A stretch of 64,000 bases of DNA from Pseudoduganella violacea (GTDB lineage: Bacteria > Pseudomonadota > Gammaproteobacteria > Burkholderiales > Burkholderiaceae_D). Both the position numbers and the translations under genes were made by a program. The DNA lies in assembly GCF_014191875.1 (NCBI RefSeq), contig NZ_JACHXD010000021.1, forward strand, positions 1 through 64,000. The letters run 5' to 3'. The notes beneath the pieces were generated by a model. That model worked only from the letters and a program-made list of their open reading frames with translations. It searched no databases and was not told where the DNA came from. This document shows, in pieces, positions 49,702 to 58,315 of the stretch. Each line of letters begins with the position of its first letter. Position 1 is the stretch's first letter.

Positions 49702-50579
49702 CGTGGGTTCGTATAGAAGGACGGTTCGCCATCGGGACGCGTCTTGAAGCGCTTATGCGTCCAGAAATATTGTTCCGGGTATTCGCGCACGCGCTCTTCG
49801 ATGAATTCATTCATGCGGCGCGTCGCGGCGACCATATCGGTGCCGGGGTAATTGTCCCATACTGGATAGAATTTGACGCTATACCCCGCGTAATCCGGCA
49901 GGAAGGTGCAGATCACGGGCATCACCTGGGCGCCGGTGGCGGCGGCGATGCGCGCCGTGGCCGTCAGCGTGGCCGCCGGGATGCCGAAGAAGGGCACGAA
50001 CTCGGCGTCTTTGGCGCCGAAATCCATGTCCGGCAACATGAAATACGGCAGATGTTCGCGCAAGGCGCGCAAAATCGGCTTGATGCCGTCTTGCCGCGTG
50101 AACAGGCGCACCGGCTTGAAGCGGGCGCGGCCGGCGCGCAGCACTTCGTCGAACGTATCGTTCTTTTGCTGGGAGTACATGGACGATGCGCTCGTTTCCA
50201 TGGCGATGGCGGCGCCGGCCACATCGAGGCAGACAAAATGCGGACACAGCAGCACGGTCGGTTTTTCCGTCATCGCCGCCACCGGAATCGCGCCCATCGG
50301 GTCGACGCGGATCAGGCGCCGGAGGCGCGCTTCGGGCGCCCACCACAGGATGGAGCGTTCCAGCACGCTGCGCGAATAAGCCTGGAAGTGGCGCCGCGCC
50401 AGCGCCACGCGCTCGGCCTCGCTCAGTTCTGGCATGGTCAGGCGCAGATTGGTGAGGGCGATGCGGCGGCGCGGCCCCATCACGCGGAACAGCAGGCTGC
50501 CGATGGCGTTGCCCAAACGGCCGAGCAGGGGCAGGGGCAGCCAATGCAGCAGCCACATCAATCCAAGCAAGAGCTTCAT
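49698..50579 (-). CDS. Lipid A biosynthesis (KDO)2-lipid IVA acyltransferase
   Basis: 293 residues, N-terminal membrane anchor (about 3-30) and the LpxL/HtrB active motif HX4D in PHFVCLDVAG. Transfers a secondary acyl chain to lipid A at the inner membrane. The middle gene of three that overlap by 4 bases each; its neighbour upstream is a paralogue, so one probably acts as LpxL and the other as LpxM-like late acyltransferase. Which is which cannot be told from sequence alone. Confidence 0.93.
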   Translation of the reverse strand: MKLLLGLMWLLHWLPLPLLGRLGNAIGSLLFRVMGPRRRIALTNLRLTMPELSEAERVALARRHFQAYSRSVLERSILWWAPEARLRRLIRVDPMGAIPVAAMTEKPTVLLCPHFVCLDVAGAAIAMETSASSMYSQQKNDTFDEVLRAGRARFKPVRLFTRQDGIKPILRALREHLPYFMLPDMDFGAKDAEFVPFFGIPAATLTATARIAAATGAQVMPVICTFLPDYAGYSVKFYPVWDNYPGTDMVAATRRMNEFIEERVREYPEQYFWTHKRFKTRPDGEPSFYTNPR

Positions 50580-51430
50580 GCGGCCTCCTGCGCGGAGCCC
50601 GGGGCGGCGACGCCGGCCGGCACCTTGTAGCGGTTGTAGCTCCAGTAATACTGGGCCGGGCTGCGCTGGATCAGGGTTTCCATGGCGGCATTGATGGCGC
50701 GCGCCTGGGCCGCCGAGTCGCCCTCGAGCGAACCGGTGAACGGCACGAAGCGCACCACATAGCCGCGGCCGAAGGACAGACGCTCGGCGTAAGTGATGAT
50801 GACCACCGCGTCGCCCAACTGGGCCAGCTTGGCCGGCAAGGTCATGGTGTAGGCGCTGCGGCCGAAGAAGTCGGCCCAGACGCCATCGCCTTCCTGCGGC
50901 ACCTGGTCGGGCAGGAGGCCGATGGGCTGGCCCTTCTTGAGGAATTTGGCCAGCATGCGCACGCCGCCCATATTGGCTGGCGCCAGCAGCAGGTTCTTGC
51001 GCGCGCGCGCGCCTTCGATCAGCGGCTTCATCGCCTCTTTTTTCGGCGGCCGGTACATCACCATCAATTCCTGGCGCAGCGCGATTTCCTGCGCCACGAT
51101 TTCAAAGCAACCGAGGTGCGGGGTCAGGAAGACGATGCCGCGTCCGGCGTCCAGCGTCTGCTGCACCAGTTCCCAGTTTTCCATGCTGGCGTGGCGCGAG
51201 ACGCGGGCCGGATCGGCGCACCAGATGAAGGGCAGTTCGGCGATGGCCTTGCCGGCCTCGGCCACCGCCTGCGGCAGGTGGGCGCCGACTTTGGCTTGGC
51301 GCATATTGGCGCGCATGCGCTTGCGGTAAGACGGGGACAGCAGGAAGACGAGCCAGCCCAGCACGCTGCCCAGGGCATGCAGCACGGGCAGGGGGAAAAA
51401 AGAAAAGAAACGAAAGAGTTGTACCAGCAT
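50576..51430 (-). CDS. Lipid A biosynthesis acyltransferase (LpxL/HtrB family)
   Basis: 284 residues, N-terminal hydrophobic helix (about 1-33), active motif PHLGCFEIVA (HX4E, the Glu version of HX4D/E) and the GVRMLAKFLKKGQPIGLLPDQ segment typical of the family. First gene of the lpxL-lpxL-dapF transcription unit, divergent from metK across 195 bases. Confidence 0.93.
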   Translation of the reverse strand: MLVQLFRFFSFFPLPVLHALGSVLGWLVFLLSPSYRKRMRANMRQAKVGAHLPQAVAEAGKAIAELPFIWCADPARVSRHASMENWELVQQTLDAGRGIVFLTPHLGCFEIVAQEIALRQELMVMYRPPKKEAMKPLIEGARARKNLLLAPANMGGVRMLAKFLKKGQPIGLLPDQVPQEGDGVWADFFGRSAYTMTLPAKLAQLGDAVVIITYAERLSFGRGYVVRFVPFTGSLEGDSAAQARAINAAMETLIQRSPAQYYWSYNRYKVPAGVAAPGSAQEAA

Positions 51431-51564
51431 CGGAATAGTGTAATATCGACAACTTCGCGTTGTCTCTAGCCAAAAATTTTTGAAGAAGCGTAAAATACCA
51501 CGTTAGAAGTAGCCGCTGAGTTAATCAGACAACTTGCGAAGCGGAATAAAAATATCGCTAAAGC

Positions 51565-51591
51565 GTCGCAGGCCCCGAAAGGTGATGCGAC
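51565..51591 (+). other. Hairpin in the metK leader
   Basis: GTCGCA / TGCGAC (6 bp) around GGCCCCGAAAGGTGA, which can itself close a small GAAA-loop stem, 34 bases before the metK start codon. It is not one of the SAM riboswitch classes I can recognise. It may be a simple leader structure. Confidence 0.3.
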
Positions 51592-51625
51592 CTCATTGTT
51601 TGTATCAATCTTCTGGAGTTTGCGT

Positions 51626-52792
51626 ATGTCTAATCATTACCTGTTCACCTCTGAGTCCGTATCCGAAGGCCATCCCGACAAGGTTGCCGACCAGATTTCC
51701 GACGCCATCCTCGACGCCATCCTGACCCAGGACCCGAAAGCGCGCGTCGCCGCCGAAACCCTGTGCAACACCGGTCTGGTGGTGCTGGCCGGCGAAATTA
51801 CCACGCACGCCAACGTGGATTATATTCAAGTTGCGCGCGAAACCATCAAGCGCATCGGCTACGACAACACCGACTACGGCATCGATTACAAAGGCTGCGC
51901 CGTGATGGTGTGCTATGACAAGCAGTCGCCCGACATCGCCCAGGGCGTGGATGAAGGCGCCGGTCTCGACCTCGACCAGGGCGCCGGCGACCAGGGCCTG
52001 ATGTTCGGCTACGCCTGCGACGAAACCCCGGAACTGATGCCGGCCGCGATCTACTACTCGCACCGCCTGGTCGAGCGCCAGTCCCAGCTGCGCAAGGATG
52101 GCCGCCTGCCATGGCTGCGTCCGGATGCCAAATCGCAAGTCACGCTGCGCTATGTCGACGGCCGTCCGGTGGCGGTCGATACCGTGGTGCTGTCCACCCA
52201 GCACGCGCCGGAGATCGCCCACGGCCAGATCGAAGAAGCCGTGATCGAGGAAATCATCAAGCCGGTGCTGCCGAGCGAATGGCTGAAGGACACCAAATTC
52301 CTGGTCAATCCGACCGGCCGCTTCGTCATCGGCGGTCCGCAAGGCGACTGCGGCCTGACCGGCCGCAAGATCATCGTCGACACCTACGGCGGCGCCGCGC
52401 CGCACGGCGGTGGCGCCTTCTCCGGCAAAGACCCGTCCAAAGTGGACCGTTCCGCCGCTTACGCCGCCCGCTACGTGGCCAAGAACATCGTCGCCGCCGG
52501 CCTGGCGCGCCAGTGCCAGGTGCAGGTCAGCTACGCCATCGGCGTGGCGCGTCCGATCAATATCACGGTCTACACCGAAGGCACGGGCGTGATCCCGGAC
52601 GAGCAGATCGCCGCCCTGGTCAACGAGCACTTCGACCTGCGTCCGAAAGGCATCGTGCAGATGCTCGACCTGCTGCGTCCGATCTACGCCAAGACCGCCG
52701 CTTACGGCCACTTCGGCCGCGAAGAGCCGGAATTCACCTGGGAGCGCACCGACAAGGTCGCCGCCCTGCGCGCCGCCGTCGGCCTGAAATAA
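51626..52792 (+). CDS. metK: S-adenosylmethionine synthetase
   Basis: 388 residues. Makes SAM from methionine and ATP. N-terminal FTSESVSEGHPDK with the ATP-contacting His, the KGCAVMVCYDKQSPDIAQG segment, GAGDQGLMFGYAC, and the C-terminal GGGAFSGKDPSKVDRSAAY loop (SGKDPSKVDRS). Start at 51626, 7 bases from CTGGAG. It opens the SAM-cycle set metK-ahcY-metF on this strand. An intrinsic terminator follows. Confidence 0.98.
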   Translation: MSNHYLFTSESVSEGHPDKVADQISDAILDAILTQDPKARVAAETLCNTGLVVLAGEITTHANVDYIQVARETIKRIGYDNTDYGIDYKGCAVMVCYDKQSPDIAQGVDEGAGLDLDQGAGDQGLMFGYACDETPELMPAAIYYSHRLVERQSQLRKDGRLPWLRPDAKSQVTLRYVDGRPVAVDTVVLSTQHAPEIAHGQIEEAVIEEIIKPVLPSEWLKDTKFLVNPTGRFVIGGPQGDCGLTGRKIIVDTYGGAAPHGGGAFSGKDPSKVDRSAAYAARYVAKNIVAAGLARQCQVQVSYAIGVARPINITVYTEGTGVIPDEQIAALVNEHFDLRPKGIVQMLDLLRPIYAKTAAYGHFGREEPEFTWERTDKVAALRAAVGLK

Positions 52793-52810
52793 GCCTGCCT
52801 GCCGCTTGGC

Positions 52811-52838
52811 AAAACCGGGGACGCGTCCCCGGTTTTTT
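52811..52838 (+). terminator. Rho-independent terminator after metK
   Basis: AAAACCGGGGA / TCCCCGGTTTT, an 11-bp perfect stem with a CGCG loop and six T in a row, 18 bases after the metK stop. It separates metK from the ahcY riboswitch message. Confidence 0.92.
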
Positions 52839-52910
52839 CGTTTACGGGCCGTGGCATTTCCCCATCAAAATGGCGGGCGTGCCGGGGGAATGATGCTACA
52901 ATGCACGTTC

Positions 52911-52976
52911 TCCGAGGAGCGTTGCGACGAATCGCCCGATTCGCCAGGCTCGGATACTTCTGCAACCGCGCTCACG
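52911..52976 (+). ncRNA. SAH riboswitch
   Basis: Positions 52911-52916 TCCGAG pair with CTCGGA (52949-52954), GAGCG (52917-52921) pairs with CGCTC (52969-52973), and GTTGC (52921-52925) with GCAAC (52962-52966). This is the pseudoknotted fold and core sequence (CCGAGGAGCG, GCCAGGCTCGGA, TGCAAC) of the S-adenosylhomocysteine riboswitch class. It lies 30 bases before ahcY, whose enzyme removes SAH. Known members turn on expression when SAH rises. A TACAAT at 52897-52902 could be the -10 box just before it. Confidence 0.93.
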
Positions 52977-53006
52977 TTACTTTTTTCAACATGAAAGGAG
53001 GGCGTG

Positions 53007-54434
53007 ATGAACGCCGTACTCAAAGCTTCCCAAGATTACATCATCGCCGACATCGGCCTCGCCGCCTGGGGCGAAAAAGAAATCAAGATCGCCGAAACCG
53101 AGATGCCGGGCCTGATGGCCATCCGCGAAGAGTTCGCCGCGGCCCAGACGCTGAAAGGCGCGCGCATCACCGGCTCGCTGCACATGACCATCCAGACCGC
53201 CGTGCTGATCCGCACGCTCGAAGCGCTGGGCGCGCAAGTGCGCTGGGCTTCCTGCAATATCTACTCGACCCAGGACCACGCCGCCGCCGCCATCGCCGCT
53301 GCCGGCACCCCGGTCTTCGCCGTCAAGGGCGAAACCCTGGCCGACTACTGGGATTACACCCACCGCATCTTCGAGTGGCCGAACGACGCCGCCGGCAATG
53401 CCGTGTACTCGAATATGATCCTGGACGACGGCGGCGACGCCACCCTGCTGCTGCACCTGGGCGCGCGCGCCGAGAAGGATCTGTCCGTGCTGGACAACCC
53501 AGGTTCGGAAGAGGAAATCTGCCTGTTCAACTCGATCAAGGCCCGTCTGGCCACGGACGCCACCTGGTATTCCAAGCGCCTGCCGCACATCCTGGGCGTG
53601 ACCGAGGAAACCACCACCGGCGTGCACCGCCTGTACCAGATGCACAAGGACGGCAAGCTGGCCTTCCCGGCCATTAACGTCAACGATTCCGTCACCAAGT
53701 CCAAGTTCGACAATCTGTACGGCTGCCGCGAATCGCTGGTGGACGGCATCAAGCGCGCCACCGACGTGATGGTGGCCGGCAAGATCGCCGTGATCGCCGG
53801 CTACGGCGACGTGGGCAAGGGTTCGGCGCAAGCCATGCGCGCCCTGTCGGCCCAAGTGTGGGTGACCGAGATCGACCCGATCTGCGCCCTGCAGGCCGCG
53901 ATGGAAGGCTACCGCGTGGTGACCATGGAGTACGCCGCCGAACACGGCGACATCTTCGTCACCTGCACCGGCAACTACCACATCCTGACCGAACAGCATA
54001 TGCTGCGCATGAAGGACCAGGCCATCGTCTGCAATATCGGTCACTTCGACAATGAAATCGACGTCGCCTCGCTGAAGAAATACACCTGGGAAAACATCAA
54101 GCCGCAAGTCGACCACGTGATCTTCCCGGACGGCAAGCGCATCATCCTGCTGGCCGAAGGCCGTCTGGTGAACCTCGGTTGCGGCACCGGCCACCCATCG
54201 TATGTGATGAGCTCGTCCTTCGCCAACCAGACCATCGCCCAGATCGAGTTGTTCGCCAACACCAAGGCTTACCCGGTCGGCGTCTACACGCTGCCGAAAC
54301 ACCTGGATGAGAAGGTCGCCCGCCTGCAGCTGAAAAAGCTCAACGCGCAACTGACCACGCTGACCGACGAGCAGGCCGCTTACATCAATGTGCAAGTGGC
54401 AGGCCCGTACAAGCCGGACCACTACCGTTATTAA
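53007..54434 (+). CDS. ahcY: Adenosylhomocysteinase
   Basis: 475 residues. Splits SAH into homocysteine and adenosine with NAD. N-terminal DYIIADIGLAAWGEKEI, the NAD-binding GYGDVGKGSA and the NVNDSVTKSKFDNLYGC active-site region are intact, and the C-terminus ends KPDHYRY as in the family. Strong AAAGGAGGG lies before ATG 53007; the GTG at 53004 is too close to it. Controlled by the SAH riboswitch. Confidence 0.98.
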   Translation: MNAVLKASQDYIIADIGLAAWGEKEIKIAETEMPGLMAIREEFAAAQTLKGARITGSLHMTIQTAVLIRTLEALGAQVRWASCNIYSTQDHAAAAIAAAGTPVFAVKGETLADYWDYTHRIFEWPNDAAGNAVYSNMILDDGGDATLLLHLGARAEKDLSVLDNPGSEEEICLFNSIKARLATDATWYSKRLPHILGVTEETTTGVHRLYQMHKDGKLAFPAINVNDSVTKSKFDNLYGCRESLVDGIKRATDVMVAGKIAVIAGYGDVGKGSAQAMRALSAQVWVTEIDPICALQAAMEGYRVVTMEYAAEHGDIFVTCTGNYHILTEQHMLRMKDQAIVCNIGHFDNEIDVASLKKYTWENIKPQVDHVIFPDGKRIILLAEGRLVNLGCGTGHPSYVMSSSFANQTIAQIELFANTKAYPVGVYTLPKHLDEKVARLQLKKLNAQLTTLTDEQAAYINVQVAGPYKPDHYRY

Positions 54435-54443
54435 TCAGTAAGG

Positions 54444-54475
54444 AAGAGCCGGCCCCGGCGGCCGGCTCTTTTTTT
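54444..54475 (+). terminator. Rho-independent terminator after ahcY
   Basis: AAGAGCCGGCC / GGCCGGCTCTT, 11-bp perfect stem, 5-base loop and seven T. It lies 10 bases after the ahcY stop, so the following small membrane gene and metF may need readthrough or their own promoter. Confidence 0.93.
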
Positions 54476-54497
54476 ATCCGCTGCGAGGCTTTCATTC

Positions 54498-54854
54498 ATG
54501 CGTCTGGTCCTGACCTGGTTAATCAATGCCGCGGCCCTGTTTGCCGTGCCTTACCTCATGCATTCCGTCGATGTCACAAGCATCGGCGCCGCCCTGGTTG
54601 CAGCCCTTTTGCTGGGCCTGGTGAATACCCTGATCCGTCCGCTGCTCCTGCTGCTGACCCTGCCCGTTACCGTGCTCTCGCTCGGCCTGTTCATCTTCGT
54701 CATCAATGGCCTGATGTTCTGGCTGGTGGCCAAAGTGGTGAGCGGTTTCCATGTCGATAGTTTCTGGTCGGCCATTGGCGGCGCGCTGCTGTACAGCATC
54801 ATCTCCTGGGCCTTGTCCACCTTATTGTTGAAAGACAACGATGGCAAGTCATAA
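54498..54854 (+). CDS. Four-helix membrane protein of the phage-holin-IV superfamily
   Basis: 118 residues, four hydrophobic segments, with the family pattern LVNTLIRPLLLLLTLPVTVLSLGLF. These small proteins are named after a holin superfamily but are chromosomal in many bacteria and have no proven role. It sits between ahcY and metF in Burkholderiales and overlaps metF by 14 bases, so it is likely cotranslated with it. Nothing in the sequence suggests phage origin here. Confidence 0.85.
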   Translation: MRLVLTWLINAAALFAVPYLMHSVDVTSIGAALVAALLLGLVNTLIRPLLLLLTLPVTVLSLGLFIFVINGLMFWLVAKVVSGFHVDSFWSAIGGALLYSIISWALSTLLLKDNDGKS

Positions 54855-55674
54855 CTTCAGTATCGAATTCTTTCCGCCCAAGACGGCGGAAGGGGCGGAA
54901 AAGCTGCGCGCCACGCGCGCCAAGCTGTCCGAGCTGCATCCCAAGTATTTTTCCGTGACCTTTGGCGCCGGCGGTTCCACCCAGCGCGGCACGCTCGACA
55001 CCGTGCTGGAAATCATGGCGGCCGGCGAAGACGCCGCGCCCCACCTGTCCTGCGTCGGCGGCACGCGCGAGTCGATCCGCGCCATCTTGAGCGAGTACAA
55101 GGCGCACGGCATCAAGCGCCTGGTGGCGCTGCGCGGCGACCTGCCGAGCGGCTATGGCGCGGCCGGCGAGTTCCGCTATGCCAACGAGCTGGTCGAATTC
55201 GTGCGCCAGGAAACGGGCGACTGGTTCCATATCGAGGTGGCGGCCTATCCCGAAGTGCATCCGCAGGCCCGTTCGCCGCAGGACGATCTGCAAGCGTTTG
55301 TACGCAAGGTGGACGCGGGCGCGAACGCCGCCATCACCCAGTACTTCTACAATGCCGACGCCTACTTCCAGTTCGTCGAGCAGGCGCAGAAGGCGGGCGT
55401 GACAGTGCCCATCGTGGCCGGCATCATGCCGATCACCAATTACACCCAGCTGATGCGCTTCTCCGATATGTGCGGCGCCGAAATCCCGCGCTGGGTGCGC
55501 CTGAAGCTGGCGTCCTTCGGCGACGATAGCGCCTCGATCAAGGCGTTCGGCCTGGACGTGGTGACCCAGTTGTGCGAACGCCTGCTGCAAGGCGGCGCGC
55601 CCGGCCTGCATTTCTATTCGATGAACCAGGCCGCCGCCACCACGGCGCTGTGGCAGCGCCTGGTCAAGGATTGA
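54841..55674 (+). CDS. metF: 5,10-methylenetetrahydrofolate reductase
   Basis: 277 residues. FAD-dependent enzyme giving 5-methyl-THF for methionine synthesis. N-terminal SIEFFPPKTAEGAEKL (with the catalytic Glu), VTFGAGGSTQ, the KRLVALRGDLP strand and the ITQYFYNADAYFQF region of the TIM barrel are present. Starts inside the end of the small membrane gene. Closes the methionine/SAM cluster. Confidence 0.96.
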   Translation: MASHNFSIEFFPPKTAEGAEKLRATRAKLSELHPKYFSVTFGAGGSTQRGTLDTVLEIMAAGEDAAPHLSCVGGTRESIRAILSEYKAHGIKRLVALRGDLPSGYGAAGEFRYANELVEFVRQETGDWFHIEVAAYPEVHPQARSPQDDLQAFVRKVDAGANAAITQYFYNADAYFQFVEQAQKAGVTVPIVAGIMPITNYTQLMRFSDMCGAEIPRWVRLKLASFGDDSASIKAFGLDVVTQLCERLLQGGAPGLHFYSMNQAAATTALWQRLVKD

Positions 55675-55689
55675 AGCGCGGCAGGGACG

Positions 55690-56286
55690 CTAAGCCTGGG
55701 CCTCGGTAATGATGCGGTCCAGCGCAATATCGTGGTTATCGCTGCCGAATTCCGCCGCCAGGCAGGAATAGGCGATGCCCACCGTGGCCGGACGCGGCGC
55801 CTTCGCCAGCGTCCGGTCATAAAATCCGCCGCCATAGCCGAGGCGGAAGCCGCCGCTGTTATAGCCCAGGCAGGGCACCAGAATGGCCGGCGGATAGGGC
55901 TCGATGCGCAGTTCGGCCGGCACCGCCACGCCCATGCCATCCTTCACCATCGCCTCGCCGATCTGCCACGCAGCGAATTCCAGCGGCGCGGCTTTCTGCA
56001 GTACCACCGGCAGCAGCAGGCGCGCGCCCAGCCGCGCCAATTCCGCATACGCTGGATGCAGGTCCGGCTCGTCGCGCAGCGGCCAGTACACGCCCACGGT
56101 ATGGACCGGATTGGCCTGCCACCATTGCACGATGTGGCGGCAGATGTCGGCATCCCATTGCGCCCGCGTCGCCGCGTCGATGGCGCGCCGTTCGGCCAGC
56201 AATTGACGGCGCAAATCCGCCTTGCTTTGCGGACTCGACGCTGGTAGCTCGGCGGGGTTGCGTGGTATTCTAAGCTCGCTGGTCAT
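55690..56286 (-). CDS. 5-formyltetrahydrofolate cyclo-ligase
   Basis: 198 residues. ATP-dependent enzyme returning 5-formyl-THF to the folate pool. Substrate/ATP region LGYNSGGFRLGYGGGFYDRTL and N-terminal KADLRRQLLAERRAI fit the family. Convergent to metF, 15 bases apart. Only 15 bases separate its ATG from the GTG of slt, so promoters must overlap the coding ends, or one start is wrong. Confidence 0.92.
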   Translation of the reverse strand: MTSELRIPRNPAELPASSPQSKADLRRQLLAERRAIDAATRAQWDADICRHIVQWWQANPVHTVGVYWPLRDEPDLHPAYAELARLGARLLLPVVLQKAAPLEFAAWQIGEAMVKDGMGVAVPAELRIEPYPPAILVPCLGYNSGGFRLGYGGGFYDRTLAKAPRPATVGIAYSCLAAEFGSDNHDIALDRIITEAQA

Positions 56287-56301
56287 ATCCTGAATTACAT
56301 A

Positions 56302-58290
56302 GTGAGTCGTACATTGATTTCCCGTTCAAAATGGATCGCCGGCGCGTTCCTGTTCCTGGCCTGCGCCACCTCCGCCACCAGCTTTGCCCAGGATGCCGTC
56401 GGCAGCCGCAGAGATGATGACGCCTTTCTCCTGCTGCGCGATTCCGTGCGACGCGAAGATCCGGCCAAGGTCGAATTTTATGCCGCCCAGCTCGCTTCCT
56501 ACGCCATCCCTTCCTATGTCGACTATTATCGGCTGAAACCGCGCTTGCGCGATGCCAGCGAGGCCGAGATCCGCGAATTCCTGCAGCGTTACCAGGGCAG
56601 CGCCATCGCCGACCGCCTGCGCAACGATTGGCTGCTGGAACTGGGCCGCAAGCGCGACTGGCGCCTGTTCGACGAGCAGCAGCCGCAGTTCGCGCTCAAC
56701 GACGATACCCAGGTCAAATGCTATGCCCTGCTGTCGCGCCTGGCGAAGGGCCAGAACGTGGCGGGCGAGGCGCGCAGCCTGCTGACCTATCCGCCGTATT
56801 ATGGCGAAGGCTGCGGCGCCCTGATCGCCTCGCTGTACCAGGCCAAGCAGTTCGACGACAACGATCTGTGGACCCAGCTGCGCTTGGCCGGCGAGAGCAA
56901 TGCCACCGGCCCCGCGAAGCGCACCATCCTGTTGCTCAACGGTTCCGACAAGAAGATCGCGCAAGCGATCGACACGCCGCTGATCGTCATGGCCAAGGGG
57001 CCGGGCGCCAGCAAGGCCGACCACGAAACCTTCATCGTCTCGCTGGGACGCGGCGCCCGCACCAGCCTGAAACTGGCGGTGCTGGCCCTGCACAAGGCCG
57101 AAGGCAAGCTGACGCCGCAGGAAGCGGCGGCCGGCTGGGCCGCTATCGCCCTGCAAGCTTCGTATGCGCTGGCGCCGGAAGCGGGCGAATACTGGCGCAA
57201 GGCCGCCAATGCGCCGCTTTCGCTCGACCAGCAGCAGTGGAAGGCGCGCGTCGCCCTGCGCGAAGGCAACTGGAAACAGGTGAAGGCCAGCATCGCCGCC
57301 ATGCCGCCCAGCCTGCGCAACGACCCGACCTGGATTTACTGGCAGGCGCGCACCCTGATGGCCGAGGCGGGCGCCGCGCAAGCGACGCCGGAAGCGGCCC
57401 AGCTGTTCGGCCGCATCGCCGACCAGCAGACTTTCTATGGCTTGCTGGCCGCCGAGGAACTCGGCCGCCTGGTGACGATTCCGGCGCCGGGCGCCGCGCC
57501 CACGCCGGCCGAAGTGGCGGCCATGGGCGCCAATCCCGGCTTCCAGCGCGCGCTCAAATTCTTCAGCTTGCGCCTGCGTTTCGAAGGCATGCGCGAATGG
57601 AACTGGGAATTGCGCAAGATGAGCGAACGCGAGCTGATCGCCGCCGCCGAGTTCGCGCGCGAGAACCATATCCTCGACCGCATGGTCTATACCTCGGAAC
57701 GCACGCGGGTGCAGGCCGACTACACCCACCGCTATCCGGCCCCGCATGACGACATCATGCGCCCCACCACCAGCACCCTGGGCCTGGACCGGGCCTGGGT
57801 GTATGGCTTGATCCGCCAGGAATCGCGCTTCATCATGGATGCGCAATCGAATGTGGGTGCCTCCGGCCTGATGCAGGTGATGCCCTCGACCGGACGCTGG
57901 GTGGCGAAGAAGATCGGCCTCACCGATTTCGTGCAGGACATGCTGACCGATGTGCGCACCAATATCCTGCTCGGCGCCAATTACATGAATATGGTGCTGG
58001 GCAATATGGACGGCTCGCAAGTGCTGGCGACCGCCGCCTATAACGCCGGGCCGGGCCGCTTGCGCACCTGGCGCGGCACGCTGACGAAACCGATGGACAG
58101 CGCCGTGTTCATCGAATCGATTCCGTATGTGGAAACGCGGACCTATGTGAAGAATGTGATGACCAACGCCACCTACTACGCCGCCCTGTTCGACGGCAAG
58201 CCGCAGTCGCTGAAAACGCGCCTGGGCGTGGTGCTGCCCAAGGGCTACACTGAAGCGGAGCAGCAGGAGACATCGTTCGGCAGCCGCTGA
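56302..58290 (+). CDS. slt: Soluble lytic murein transglycosylase
   Basis: 662 residues: signal peptide (about 1-30), long alpha-superhelical U and L domains, and the C-terminal transglycosylase domain with catalytic Glu in LIRQESRF, GASGLMQVMPSTG and AYNAGPGRL. Cuts glycan strands to 1,6-anhydro-muropeptides in the periplasm. Start GTG at 56302; the next candidate is TTG 56314, which keeps a normal signal peptide. Confidence 0.93.
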   Translation: MSRTLISRSKWIAGAFLFLACATSATSFAQDAVGSRRDDDAFLLLRDSVRREDPAKVEFYAAQLASYAIPSYVDYYRLKPRLRDASEAEIREFLQRYQGSAIADRLRNDWLLELGRKRDWRLFDEQQPQFALNDDTQVKCYALLSRLAKGQNVAGEARSLLTYPPYYGEGCGALIASLYQAKQFDDNDLWTQLRLAGESNATGPAKRTILLLNGSDKKIAQAIDTPLIVMAKGPGASKADHETFIVSLGRGARTSLKLAVLALHKAEGKLTPQEAAAGWAAIALQASYALAPEAGEYWRKAANAPLSLDQQQWKARVALREGNWKQVKASIAAMPPSLRNDPTWIYWQARTLMAEAGAAQATPEAAQLFGRIADQQTFYGLLAAEELGRLVTIPAPGAAPTPAEVAAMGANPGFQRALKFFSLRLRFEGMREWNWELRKMSERELIAAAEFARENHILDRMVYTSERTRVQADYTHRYPAPHDDIMRPTTSTLGLDRAWVYGLIRQESRFIMDAQSNVGASGLMQVMPSTGRWVAKKIGLTDFVQDMLTDVRTNILLGANYMNMVLGNMDGSQVLATAAYNAGPGRLRTWRGTLTKPMDSAVFIESIPYVETRTYVKNVMTNATYYAALFDGKPQSLKTRLGVVLPKGYTEAEQQETSFGSR

Positions 58291-58315
58291 GCCGGCGCGC
58301 CGGGAGGAGGATGAC

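Noticed and set aside
52901..53677. Plus-strand frame starting inside the SAH riboswitch
   Set aside because: It reads through structured RNA and then out of frame with ahcY.
54498..54854. Prophage assignment because of the holin-like gene
   Set aside because: No other phage gene nearby; the family is common in chromosomes and embedded in a metabolic cluster.
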